Assembly (NCBI GenBank): GCA_028285265.1
Contig: JANQPX010000058.1
Coordinates: 1-33,276, forward strand
Reading direction: 5' to 3'
DNA: 33,276 nt
From: Geminicoccaceae bacterium
Lineage (GTDB): Bacteria > Pseudomonadota > Alphaproteobacteria > Geminicoccales > Geminicoccaceae
Shown here one piece after another: positions 16,836 to 24,620 of the stretch. The notes beneath the pieces were generated by a model, which was not told the origin of the DNA, did no database searches, and saw only the letters and a program-made list of their open reading frames with translations. Every line of letters starts with the position of its first letter. The stretch's first letter is position 1. The translations under genes and the position numbers were made by a program.

Positions 16836-17491
16836 GTCCGAAGAAAACCGCCTTCATCGGCATGGGCGAAGCGGGCAGCGCCTTCGTCTCCGGTTGGGCC
16901 GACGACAGTCGCAAGACCGTCTTCGCCTATGACATCAAGACCGACGGTCCAGAAACCGCTGATGCCATGTGGGCACGCAACCAAATGCTCGGTATTCGCG
17001 GCTGCGCCACCCTCGCCGAGATGTTGGCCGACGCCGATTTAATCCTGGGCACGGTAACGGTCGACCAAGCCGTGGCCGCCGCGACGCTTGGGGCCGCCCA
17101 CCTGGAACGCGGCGCGTTCTGGTGTGATCTGAATTCCTGTGCGCCGTCCTCCAAACGCGAAGCGGCCGAGATCGTCGAATCAGCCGGTGGGCGCTATGTC
17201 GATGTCGCGATCATGCCCCCCGTTCACCCCAAGCTCAACATGACTCCCCTACTGATCGCCGGCCCCCTTGCCGAAGACGTGGTGCCGATCCTGGAGGATC
17301 TGCCGATGGCGCCACGGATTGCCGATGGCAAGGTTGGGGCAGCTTCTTCGATCAAGATGATACGCTCGGTGATGGTGAAAGGACTGGAAGCGCTGACCGC
17401 GGGATGCAGGCTTGCAGCGGTTGCTGCCGCTGTCGACGACGAAGTTTTCGCTTCGCTGAAGCGAGTAGCGGGGCGATACATACCAAAATAG
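16832..17491 (+). pseudogene. truncated NAD(P)-binding oxidoreductase (6-phosphogluconate/3-hydroxyisobutyrate dehydrogenase-like, DUF1932 type)
   Basis: 219 aa from ATG 16832. The start KKTAFIGMGEAGSAF is a Rossmann fold for NAD(P), and the middle (VDVAIMPPVHP, then SSIKMIRSVMVKGLEALTAGC) matches the hydroxyisobutyrate-dehydrogenase-like group that normally runs to about 290-310 residues with a DUF1932 helical domain. Here the reading ends abruptly after ASLK with RVAGRYIPK and stop, so about 80 residues of the C-terminal domain are missing. The following 105 bp show no continuation that I can see. Probably a non-functional remnant from a deletion, although a stable short protein cannot be excluded. 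Confidence 0.6.
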
Positions 17492-17596
17492 CTATCTATC
17501 AAATTCAAACCATCATTGTACGACAAGCACGGTCTCGACCATCTTTGGCCCCTGAAGCAAACGGCTGCCAGCCGATGTCGCAGGGGAACGAGAAGC

Positions 17597-18391
17597 ATGA
17601 AAGCTATAGAGGTCAACGGGCTGATTTTGCACGTCGAGGACCAGGGACCACGAGATGCCCTACCTCTCGTCTTCTCAAACTCGCTCGGCACAGACCTTCG
17701 TGTCTGGGCCCCCTTGCTGCCTCATCTGCCAAACGACCTCCGCCTCATCCGCTATGACAAGCGTGGCCACGGCCTCTCCGATTGTCCTGACGGTCCCTAT
17801 GTAATTACCGATCACCGAGACGACCTCATCTGCCTCCTGGATGAGCTTGCGGTGAAGAACGCCGTGATTGTCGGTCTTTCGGTCGGCGGGTTGATTGCCC
17901 AATCGGTCGCCGCCGCCCGACCTGATCTGGTCCGGGGACTGGTGCTCTGCGACACCGCGCACAAGATCGGGCCGCGCGAAAATTGGGAAATGCGTATTGC
18001 CGCCGTCAAGAAAGGCGGCATTACAGCGCTCAGCGAGGCGATCCTGGAGCGCTGGTTCAGCCAGGATTTCCGGGAGAACCGAAAGAAAGAGCTCGCCCTT
18101 TGGCGCACCATGCTGACCCACACGCCGGCAGAAGGCTATGTCGGCACCTGTGCTGCAATCCGTGATGCCGATCTGACCCAGTCGTCCGGCGCGCTCGCCC
18201 TGCCTACGGTCTGCGTGGTCGGTAGCGAGGATGGGGCAACGCCGCCGGAACTGGTTAAATCCACGGCCGAGCTAATCGGTGGCGGCTTCGTTGAGATCGA
18301 AGGGGCCGGGCATCTGCCCTGCGTTGAATCGCCTAAAGCCCTCGCCCGTATCATTAAGACCTTCCTGCAGGAGAATCGCTTTGTCGACTAG
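17597..18391 (+). CDS. pcaD: 3-oxoadipate enol-lactonase
   Basis: 264 aa from ATG 17597, with GGGGAACGAG upstream; a longer frame from 17516 is not supported. It is an alpha/beta hydrolase of the PcaD type with the triad S95 (GLSVGG), D212 (GSEDGATPP) and H239 (GAGHLPCVE), and the usual FSNSLGTDLRVW oxyanion segment near residue 26. It hydrolyses 3-oxoadipate enol-lactone to 3-oxoadipate in the cytoplasm. It is the first gene of pcaDCHG; its stop lies inside the start of pcaC. A 105-bp gap separates it from the truncated oxidoreductase. Confidence 0.93.
   Translation: MKAIEVNGLILHVEDQGPRDALPLVFSNSLGTDLRVWAPLLPHLPNDLRLIRYDKRGHGLSDCPDGPYVITDHRDDLICLLDELAVKNAVIVGLSVGGLIAQSVAAARPDLVRGLVLCDTAHKIGPRENWEMRIAAVKKGGITALSEAILERWFSQDFRENRKKELALWRTMLTHTPAEGYVGTCAAIRDADLTQSSGALALPTVCVVGSEDGATPPELVKSTAELIGGGFVEIEGAGHLPCVESPKALARIIKTFLQENRFVD
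18369..18373 (+). promoter_or_regulatory. ribosome binding site deciding the TTG start of pcaC
   Basis: AGGAG inside the end of pcaD stands seven bases before TTG at 18381. No ATG with such a site occurs before ATG 18417, which would remove conserved N-terminal residues. Confidence 0.6.
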
Positions 18392-18779
18392 CGACACCCG
18401 ACGGTTCGAAGACGGCATGGCCGTTCGCCGCTCCGTTCTCGGTGACGCCCATGTCGATCGCGCCGAAGCCAAGAAGACCGTGTTCGACGAGGACTTCCAG
18501 CGCTTCATTACCGAAGGTGCATGGGGATCCGTCTGGTCGAGACCCGGCCTCACCCGGCGCGAGCGTAGTCTCGTGACAATCGCACTGCTCGCTGCGCTTG
18601 GCCATGACGACGAGGTTGCCATGCATATGCGTGCGACCACCAATACCGGCGCCACGCCCGAGGATTTAAAGGAAGTGCTCTTGCACGTCGCAGTCTATGC
18701 CGGCGTGCCGGCGGCAAACCGCGCCTTCAAGATCGCCAAGCTGGCCTTGGCCGACAAGCAAGAAACGACTGAGGGATAA
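18381..18779 (+). CDS. pcaC: 4-carboxymuconolactone decarboxylase
   Basis: 132 aa if started at TTG 18381, which has AGGAG at ideal spacing and overlaps pcaD by 11 bp. The protein then begins MSTSDTRRFEDGMAVRRSVLG, the usual start of PcaC. The CMD-family core follows: WGSVWSRPGLTRRERSLVTIALLAALG, then the HMRATTNTGATPEDLKEVLLHVAVYAGVPAAN helix block. It converts 4-carboxymuconolactone to 3-oxoadipate enol-lactone, feeding PcaD. It is a stand-alone decarboxylase, not the PcaL fusion. Five bases separate it from pcaH. Confidence 0.93.
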   Translation: MSTSDTRRFEDGMAVRRSVLGDAHVDRAEAKKTVFDEDFQRFITEGAWGSVWSRPGLTRRERSLVTIALLAALGHDDEVAMHMRATTNTGATPEDLKEVLLHVAVYAGVPAANRAFKIAKLALADKQETTEG

Positions 18780-18784
18780 AGGAT

Positions 18785-19510
18785 ATGACGGACATCGAAG
18801 AATATATTTCGAGAAATCGCGACTTGCAGCCACCGGCCTACACACCCCGCTACAAGACTTCGGTGACTCGCTCGCCAAAATTCGCACTCTTGTCCCTGCA
18901 GAACTCGCTCTCCGAGGTCACCGGCCCCGTCTTCGGCCATGACGAGCTTGGACCGCTCGACAACGATCTCTTGCAGAACTACGCGAAAGACGGTCTCCCG
19001 ATCGGCGAGCGCATCATCGTCCATGGCCGGGTGCTCGACGAGAACGGGCACGGCGTGCCCAACGCCCTGGTGGAGTTCTGGCAGGCCAATGCCGGTGGTC
19101 GCTATCGCCACAAGAAGGACAGTTACCTCGCACCGCTCGACCCGAATTTTGGCGGCTGCGGACGCTGTCTTAGCGATGATGCTGGCTATTACTATTTCCG
19201 CACCATCAAACCCGGCCCCTATCCCTGGCGAAACCGGGTCAATGACTGGCGCCCTGCTCACATCCACTTTTCGATTTCAGGCCACGCCTTCATTCAACGG
19301 CTAATCACCCAGATGTACTTCGAAGGCGATCCTCACATCTGGACCTGCCCAATAGTGGGCACGATCCCGGACGAGGACGCCATACGCCGGCTGATCGCAC
19401 CGCTCGACATGAACGCGACGGTGCCATTGGATTGCCGCGCCTTTAAATTCGACATCGTTCTCCGCGGCCGCCGCTCGACGTTGTTCGAGAACAAGCTTCA
19501 GGGAAACTGA
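18785..19510 (+). CDS. pcaH: protocatechuate 3,4-dioxygenase beta subunit
   Basis: 241 aa from ATG 18785. It carries the four iron(III) ligands of intradiol dioxygenases: Y107 (GGRYRHK), Y146 (PGPYPW), H159 and H161 (RPAHIHFS), one residue off the numbering of the Pseudomonas enzyme. The N-terminal YTPRYKTSVTRSP stretch is typical of PcaH. With PcaG it cleaves the ring of protocatechuate between the hydroxyls to give 3-carboxy-cis,cis-muconate. Three bases separate it from pcaG, fitting equal synthesis of the two subunits. Confidence 0.97.
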   Translation: MTDIEEYISRNRDLQPPAYTPRYKTSVTRSPKFALLSLQNSLSEVTGPVFGHDELGPLDNDLLQNYAKDGLPIGERIIVHGRVLDENGHGVPNALVEFWQANAGGRYRHKKDSYLAPLDPNFGGCGRCLSDDAGYYYFRTIKPGPYPWRNRVNDWRPAHIHFSISGHAFIQRLITQMYFEGDPHIWTCPIVGTIPDEDAIRRLIAPLDMNATVPLDCRAFKFDIVLRGRRSTLFENKLQGN

Positions 19511-19513
19511 ACC

Positions 19514-20143
19514 ATGACCCAATCGCTTGATTATTTGAAGGAAACTGCCTCGCAAACGGCAGGACCCTATGTCCATATCGGCCTCATCCCTCGTCAGGCT
19601 GGCTTCGACATCTTCGACAACAATTTCAGCAATGTGCTTGTGAGCGATGCGACCAGGGGTGAGCGTATTCGCATCGAAGGCCAGATCATCGACGCCACCG
19701 GCACGCCGATCCGCGACGCACTGGTCGAGATCTGGCAGGCCAACAAAGACGGTCGCTACAATCACCCTTCCGACCGGCAGGCGAAGACCATCGACGAGAG
19801 CTTTCGCGGCTGGGGGCGGACCGGGACGGACTTCGAGACCGGGGTCTATCACTTCGAAACCATTAAGCCGGGCCCGGTCACTGGCCGCTCCGGCCATCGC
19901 AGTATGGCGCCCCACATCAACCTTTGGATCGTCGCACGCGGCATCAATATCGGTCTGCACACGCGCCTCTATTTCTCTGATGAAGCCGAGGCCAACGCCA
20001 AGGACCCAGTGCTCAACCTAATTGAGCAGGAGGCCAGGCGCGCAACCCTTATCGCCGAGCGGCAGCAGAAGGATGGCGCCATCATCTATCGTTTCGACAT
20101 CCGCTTGCACGGTGAGAGCGAAACGGTCTTTCTTGACGTTTGA
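19514..20143 (+). CDS. pcaG: protocatechuate 3,4-dioxygenase alpha subunit
   Basis: 209 aa from ATG 19514. It begins with the PcaG hallmark ETASQTAGPYVHIGL and has the same beta-sandwich core as PcaH (DALVEIWQANKDGRY, TIKPGPV) but lacks the complete set of iron ligands, as expected for the alpha subunit. It forms the active-site pocket together with PcaH. Its TGA stop is immediately followed by the stop codon of pcaQ on the other strand, leaving no intergenic base. pcaB, which often follows pcaG in alphaproteobacteria, is absent. Confidence 0.96.
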   Translation: MTQSLDYLKETASQTAGPYVHIGLIPRQAGFDIFDNNFSNVLVSDATRGERIRIEGQIIDATGTPIRDALVEIWQANKDGRYNHPSDRQAKTIDESFRGWGRTGTDFETGVYHFETIKPGPVTGRSGHRSMAPHINLWIVARGINIGLHTRLYFSDEAEANAKDPVLNLIEQEARRATLIAERQQKDGAIIYRFDIRLHGESETVFLDV

Positions 20144-21091
20144 TTACCGATCGGAATCTTCTGAGGCGGCTCGGGAGCGCAGCGCATCTGCCGCCTCGCG
20201 GGTCGCCTGCATGAAAAGTTCGATGGCTGGCGACAAGGGTTGGTCGGCATGGCTAGTCAGGCCGACGGGACCTGCGGTCTCGCTGGCGTCGATCGGCAGG
20301 GCCACCAGCAGGCCTGCATCAACATCTTGCTGGCAGACGCCGCTGGAAATCGCCCAGACAGCGTCAGTGTCGCACACATAGGCACGCGCAAAGGCGCTCG
20401 AGACCGTCTCGACACGCTCGGGAAGAACACGCACGCTATGGGCGATCATGAAGCGGTCGACCTCGTGACGGATGATAGCGCCTTGATCGGGGTAGACCAT
20501 TTCAAACGTCGTCATCGCCTTGATGTCAAAGGGATCGAGGTCGAGGAGCGGGTGCCCCGGGCGCACGACGAAGGTGATGGTTTCCGAGTAAAGATGCTCG
20601 AAGTTGAAGCCGATCATCTGCTCGGCTTCAGCAAGCCGCCCTACCACCAAATCCAGTTCACCAACCCGAAGGCTCGACATTAATGCCGTATTGGCGCCCG
20701 TCGCCAGATCGACGATGGTGCCGAGGCCCCGCGCCTTGAAGCGCTTGACCGCATCGGGCACGAGCCTAGCGGCAACGGTCGGCAGCACGCCGATACGAAT
20801 GACAGCCTGACCCGACTTCTGGGCCTGAACGATACTGTCGATTCCCTGATTGAACGCCGTGACGCTGGCGCTGGCATAGCGAAGGAAAACCTCGCCTGCC
20901 GTGGACAAGCGAACCCCACGCTTACTGCGGTCAAACAAGGGCGAATCGAGATAGTCCTCCAATTCCCGGATCGTGCGCGAGACAGCGGGCTGGGTGAGCG
21001 CCAGCGCGTCGGCCGCCTTAACCACACTTTGATGCTGAGCGACTTCTAAGAAGCATTGAAGATGCCTGAACTTGATACGCCGTTCCACCAT
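20144..21091 (-). CDS. pcaQ: LysR-type activator of the protocatechuate genes
   Basis: 315 aa from ATG 21091; this start gives MVERRIKFRHLQCFLEVAQ, the usual PcaQ beginning. An in-frame ATG at 21136 adds 15 residues and cannot be fully excluded. The HTH lies at about residues 18-45 (SVVKAADALALTQPAVSRTIRELED), and the effector domain follows. PcaQ activates pca genes in response to beta-carboxymuconate or carboxymuconolactone. It lies between pcaDCHG (convergent) and the CoA-transferase/thiolase operon (divergent). The dyad at 21142-21159 in its upstream region is a plausible binding site for both autoregulation and catI activation. Confidence 0.9.
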   Translation of the reverse strand: MVERRIKFRHLQCFLEVAQHQSVVKAADALALTQPAVSRTIRELEDYLDSPLFDRSKRGVRLSTAGEVFLRYASASVTAFNQGIDSIVQAQKSGQAVIRIGVLPTVAARLVPDAVKRFKARGLGTIVDLATGANTALMSSLRVGELDLVVGRLAEAEQMIGFNFEHLYSETITFVVRPGHPLLDLDPFDIKAMTTFEMVYPDQGAIIRHEVDRFMIAHSVRVLPERVETVSSAFARAYVCDTDAVWAISSGVCQQDVDAGLLVALPIDASETAGPVGLTSHADQPLSPAIELFMQATREAADALRSRAASEDSDR

Positions 21092-21141
21092 GATTGCGGC
21101 CTTGAGGAAAGAGGAAACAAGGGCGTCTATGCCCACTCTTC

Positions 21142-21159
21142 TATACCGAATTGGATATA
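21142..21159. promoter_or_regulatory. imperfect 18-bp dyad, candidate PcaQ/LysR site
   Basis: TATACCGAATTGGATATA is palindromic at 14 of 18 positions around a central AATT. It lies in the control region between pcaQ and catI, about 115 bp upstream of the catI start. LysR sites have this kind of interrupted dyad. The match is seen directly; the assignment to PcaQ is inferred. Confidence 0.45.
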
Positions 21160-21272
21160 TAAACTTGCGGAAGCCTTAATTTCCAGGGCGTCGCCGGCTT
21201 GGTACACAGACTCCAGAGCGAAGAACTAGGGTGATCCCTTGGGGATCAACGAACTTCAGGAGTGGCAAGATC

Positions 21273-22118
21273 ATGGCCGCATTCATGAACCTCGCGGAGG
21301 CGATCGCTAAATGTCTTAAGGACGGCGACAAAGTGGCGATGGAAGGTTTCACCCACCTCATTCCCTATGCCGCCGGCCACGAGGTCATTCGCCAAAAGCG
21401 GAAAGATCTGACCATCGTGCGCATGACACCGGATCTGCTTTACGACCAGCTGATCGGTATGGGGGCAGCGAAAAAGATTGTGTTCTCTTGGGGTGGCAAT
21501 CCTGGCGTGGGCTCGCTCCACCGTCTGCGTGACGCGGTCGAGCGTGGCTGGCCACACCCGATCGAGGTAGAGGAGCATAGCCACGCGGCCATGGCGAACG
21601 CTTATGACGCCGGCGCCGCTGGTCTCCCATTTGCTGTATTTCGCGGTTATCGAGGAGCCGAGCTGCCGAAGGTCAATCCCAACATCAAGAAAGTCACCTG
21701 CCCCTTCACCGGCGAGGAGCTCGCCGCTGTGCCGGCGCTCGATCTGGATTGCGCTATCATCCACGCGCAAAGGGCCAACAGGAACGGCGATGTACTGATC
21801 GAGGGGATCATCGGCGTGCAGAAGGAAGCGGTGCTCGGTGCCAAGAAATCTGTCGTGACCGTTGAGGAAGTAGTCGACAATTTCGGCGACGTCTCCCCCA
21901 ATGCCTGCGTGCTGCCGAGCTGGACGGTGACCGCGATTGCGGAAGTACCGGGCGGCGCGCATCCGTCCTTTGCCCATGGCTACTACCGGCGCGACAATGC
22001 ATTTTACAAACAGTGGGACTACATCGCCCGTGATCGTGACAGCTTCCTTCAATGGATGAGAGAGAATGTGATTCAGGCGTCTCCGGACGCCTTCGCGCAA
22101 TACGCCAAGAAGGTCTGA
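21273..22118 (+). CDS. catI: 3-oxoadipate CoA-transferase subunit A (CatI/PcaI)
   Basis: 281 aa from ATG 21273, with AGGAG ten bases upstream; a GTG at 21231 lengthens the frame but has no such support. The sequence is the longer, glutaconate CoA-transferase-like form of subunit A (GDKVAMEGFTHLIPYAAGHEVIRQ, then HSHAAMANAYDAGAAGLPF), resembling CatI of Pseudomonas knackmussii, rather than the roughly 230-residue classical PcaI. With CatJ it moves CoA from succinyl-CoA to 3-oxoadipate. First gene of catIJ-pcaF; 11 bases separate it from catJ. Confidence 0.92.
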   Translation: MAAFMNLAEAIAKCLKDGDKVAMEGFTHLIPYAAGHEVIRQKRKDLTIVRMTPDLLYDQLIGMGAAKKIVFSWGGNPGVGSLHRLRDAVERGWPHPIEVEEHSHAAMANAYDAGAAGLPFAVFRGYRGAELPKVNPNIKKVTCPFTGEELAAVPALDLDCAIIHAQRANRNGDVLIEGIIGVQKEAVLGAKKSVVTVEEVVDNFGDVSPNACVLPSWTVTAIAEVPGGAHPSFAHGYYRRDNAFYKQWDYIARDRDSFLQWMRENVIQASPDAFAQYAKKV

Positions 22119-22129
22119 GGAGATCGATC

Positions 22130-22915
22130 ATGGACTACACACCCACCGAGATGATGACCGTGGTCGCCTCGCGCGCCCTTGAGAACGACGACGTCTGCTT
22201 CGTCGGCATCGGCGCCCCGTCAGCCGCCTGCAACCTCGCGCGCCTGACCCGCTGCCCGGACATCACCCTAATCTACGAAAGCGGTACAATCGCGACCAGA
22301 CCTGATGTTCTTCCCCTCTCGATCGGCGACGGTGAACTTTGCGAAACAGCGCTCAACACCGTGCCGGTGGTCGAGATGTTTCGCTACTGGCTCCAGGGCG
22401 GACGCATCACCAAGGGCTTTCTGGGTGCCGCCCAAATCGACAAATTTGCCAATATCAACACGACAGTCGTGGGCGAGTACGGCACCCCCAAGGTGCGCCT
22501 TCCAGGCGGCGGCGGGGCGCCAGAGATCGCCACCTCTTGCGGCGAGATCTTGATCACGATGAAGCAAAGCCGGCGGGGCTTCGTTGAAAAGATCGATTTT
22601 TTTACATCACTCGGCTTTGGCGAAGGTGGCGATCACCGCGAACGCCTTGGCGTCACCACCAAAGGACCGACCAAGATCATGACCGATCTCTGTGTCATGG
22701 AGCCCAAGGCGGAGAGCAAGGAGTTCGTCGTAACCTCGATGCATCCGGGCGTCACCCGGGATCAGCTGATCGAGGCGACGGGCTGGGCGCTCAACTTCAG
22801 TGCCGATGTCGCCGAGACCGCTGCACCAACCGCGGTTGAGTTGGAGGTGCTGCGCGATTTGCATACGCGCACGGCACGGGCACATGGTGCCACCAATAAA
22901 GGGGAGGCTGCGTGA
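22130..22915 (+). CDS. catJ: 3-oxoadipate CoA-transferase subunit B (CatJ/PcaJ)
   Basis: 261 aa from ATG 22130, with TGAGGAG formed by the end of catI. The glutamate of the segment LIYESGTIATRP is at the position of the CoA-carrying catalytic Glu in the beta subunits of this class, and the GGGGAPEIATSCGE loop is typical. Length matches the long CatJ form, in keeping with its partner. Its TGA stop overlaps the thiolase ATG (TGATG), so the three genes are coupled. Confidence 0.92.
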   Translation: MDYTPTEMMTVVASRALENDDVCFVGIGAPSAACNLARLTRCPDITLIYESGTIATRPDVLPLSIGDGELCETALNTVPVVEMFRYWLQGGRITKGFLGAAQIDKFANINTTVVGEYGTPKVRLPGGGGAPEIATSCGEILITMKQSRRGFVEKIDFFTSLGFGEGGDHRERLGVTTKGPTKIMTDLCVMEPKAESKEFVVTSMHPGVTRDQLIEATGWALNFSADVAETAAPTAVELEVLRDLHTRTARAHGATNKGEAA

Positions 22916-24120
22916 TGACTGAGGCCTTTATCTGCGACTACATCCGAACACCAATCGGCCGCTTCGGTGGCGCGCTGGCCACCGTGCGCGCCGACGATCT
23001 GGGTGCCATTCCGTTAAAGGCGCTTATGGGGCGGCACGCCGGCGTCGATTGGGCGTCCGTGGACGAGGTGCTTTACGGCTGTGCCAATCAGGCCGGGGAG
23101 GACAACCGGAATGTCGCGCGCATGTCCTTGTTACTCGCAGGCCTACCTGAGACCGTGCCAGGAGGCACGGTCAATCGCCTCTGCGGCTCCGGCATGGACG
23201 CGCTGATCGCCGCGGCGCGAGCGATCAAGGCCAATGACGCCGAGCTGATTGTCGCAGGTGGCGTCGAGAGCATGTCCAGAGCTCCCTTCGTTATGCCCAA
23301 GGCCGAGACTGCGTTCTCTCGGCAGAATGAAATCCACGACACCACGATCGGCTGGCGTTTCGTCAACCCCTTGATGAAGGCGCAATATGGAGTCGACTCC
23401 ATGCCCGAGACCGGTGAGAATGTCGCCGAGGATTTTTCCATCAGCCGCAATGACCAGGACGCCTTCGCCGCCCGCTCCCAGCTGCGAGCCGCAGCGGCAG
23501 TCGAACGCGGACGCCTGGCGCTAGAGATCACACCGGTTACCATCCCACAGCGAAAAGGCGATCCAATCATCGTTGACGGGGACGAGCATCCACGCCCCGG
23601 CACCACGGTCGAAAAACTTGCGAAGCTGCCGACACCGTTTCGTCAGGGCGGATCGGTCACCGCGGGAAATGCATCAGGCGTGAATGATGGTGCAGCCGCG
23701 CTCATTGTCGCCTCCGAAGCCGCAGCCACCAGGCACGGCCTGACCCCAATCGCGCGCATCGTCGCCGGCGCCACCGCCGGCGTGCCGCCGCGTATTATGG
23801 GCTTCGGCCCAGCGCCAGCGACCAAGAAACTCCTGGCAAAGATTGGCTGGTCCGCCGCTGACCTCGATGTGGTCGAGCTCAACGAAGCCTTCGCCAGCCA
23901 GGCGCTCGCCACCCTCCGTGACATCGGCCTTCCCGACGACGCCGATCATGTCAATCCCAATGGCGGCGCCATTGCCCTTGGCCACCCGCTCGGCATGTCC
24001 GGCGCGCGCATCGCAGGCACGGCGACGCTGGAGCTTAGGGAAAGGAACGCTAAACGAGCCGTCGCCACCATGTGCATTGGAGTAGGCCAGGGCATTGCCG
24101 TCGCGATCGAGGCGGTTTAG
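22915..24120 (+). CDS. pcaF: 3-oxoadipyl-CoA thiolase
   Basis: 401 aa from ATG 22915, seven bases after GGGGAGG; a GTG at 22912 is in frame but less likely. It is a type-II thiolase with nucleophile Cys in NRLCGSGMDA (about residue 90), the His of GGAIALGHPLGMSGAR and the second Cys in MCIGVGQG. The NQAGEDNRNVARM segment near residue 60 is characteristic of 3-oxoadipyl-CoA thiolases. It splits 3-oxoadipyl-CoA into succinyl-CoA and acetyl-CoA, the last step of the pathway. Its stop codon overlaps the stop of the convergent SRPBCC gene by four bases, so no terminator fits between them. Confidence 0.95.
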   Translation: MTEAFICDYIRTPIGRFGGALATVRADDLGAIPLKALMGRHAGVDWASVDEVLYGCANQAGEDNRNVARMSLLLAGLPETVPGGTVNRLCGSGMDALIAAARAIKANDAELIVAGGVESMSRAPFVMPKAETAFSRQNEIHDTTIGWRFVNPLMKAQYGVDSMPETGENVAEDFSISRNDQDAFAARSQLRAAAAVERGRLALEITPVTIPQRKGDPIIVDGDEHPRPGTTVEKLAKLPTPFRQGGSVTAGNASGVNDGAAALIVASEAAATRHGLTPIARIVAGATAGVPPRIMGFGPAPATKKLLAKIGWSAADLDVVELNEAFASQALATLRDIGLPDDADHVNPNGGAIALGHPLGMSGARIAGTATLELRERNAKRAVATMCIGVGQGIAVAIEAV

Positions 24121-24617
24121 TCTAAACTGCCCTTCTTGACGCGTTCGGCTAATGCTTCGAGCACATCCGAATAGGCGGGCTCGATCCAGTCCGAATTCCA
24201 AAACCAAAGCCAAAAGCCTCGGTCGATCTCGTGTTGGACGACTCGCGTGCCACCCTCGACAGGTTCCAGGAGCCACTGGTGGTCAAAAGTAAGAAAGCCC
24301 AGCATGCCGCCGGTTTGTCGGAGCTCCTTTTGGTCCGAAAGCGTCTTGATCGTCGCCGCCATATCGACATCCGAACCATCGGGAAACCGGACCGTGTTGG
24401 TGACCGTTTGACCCTCGATATAGGCACCGTCAACGGCGACGAACACCGGGTTCCACTCGGCATAGCGCGCCGAATCGATCAGCACTGCCCACACAGCTTC
24501 AGGTGACGCTGCCACCACAGTTTCAACATGGAAAGTCTTTTTGGTGAAGATCGCTGCCGCAGCGATGATCGCGATCAACAGCGGCAGTCCCCATTTGATC
24601 ATTGTCCAAAACATCAT
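24117..24617 (-). CDS. membrane-anchored SRPBCC-fold protein
   Basis: 166 aa from ATG 24617 (an ATG codon directly follows). One N-terminal transmembrane helix (about residues 8-24, GLPLLIAIIAAAAIF) is followed by a START/Bet v1-like SRPBCC domain: the VVAASPEAVWAVLIDSARYAEWNP start and a W-rich C-terminal part. Such domains bind hydrophobic or aromatic ligands in a central cavity. It is the last gene of the SDR-hydrolase-SRPBCC operon, three bases after the hydrolase stop. Ligand unknown. Confidence 0.8.
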   Translation of the reverse strand: MMFWTMIKWGLPLLIAIIAAAAIFTKKTFHVETVVAASPEAVWAVLIDSARYAEWNPVFVAVDGAYIEGQTVTNTVRFPDGSDVDMAATIKTLSDQKELRQTGGMLGFLTFDHQWLLEPVEGGTRVVQHEIDRGFWLWFWNSDWIEPAYSDVLEALAERVKKGSLD

Positions 24618-24620
24618 TGA

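Noticed and set aside
16622..16984. Minus-strand frame of 120 codons across the relic region
   Set aside because: It runs antisense through the conserved Rossmann start of the oxidoreductase relic and shows no recognisable domain.
17492..17596. A second PcaQ site upstream of pcaD
   Set aside because: The segment CTATCAAATTCAAACC only loosely resembles the dyad at 21142-21159 and lacks matching arms.
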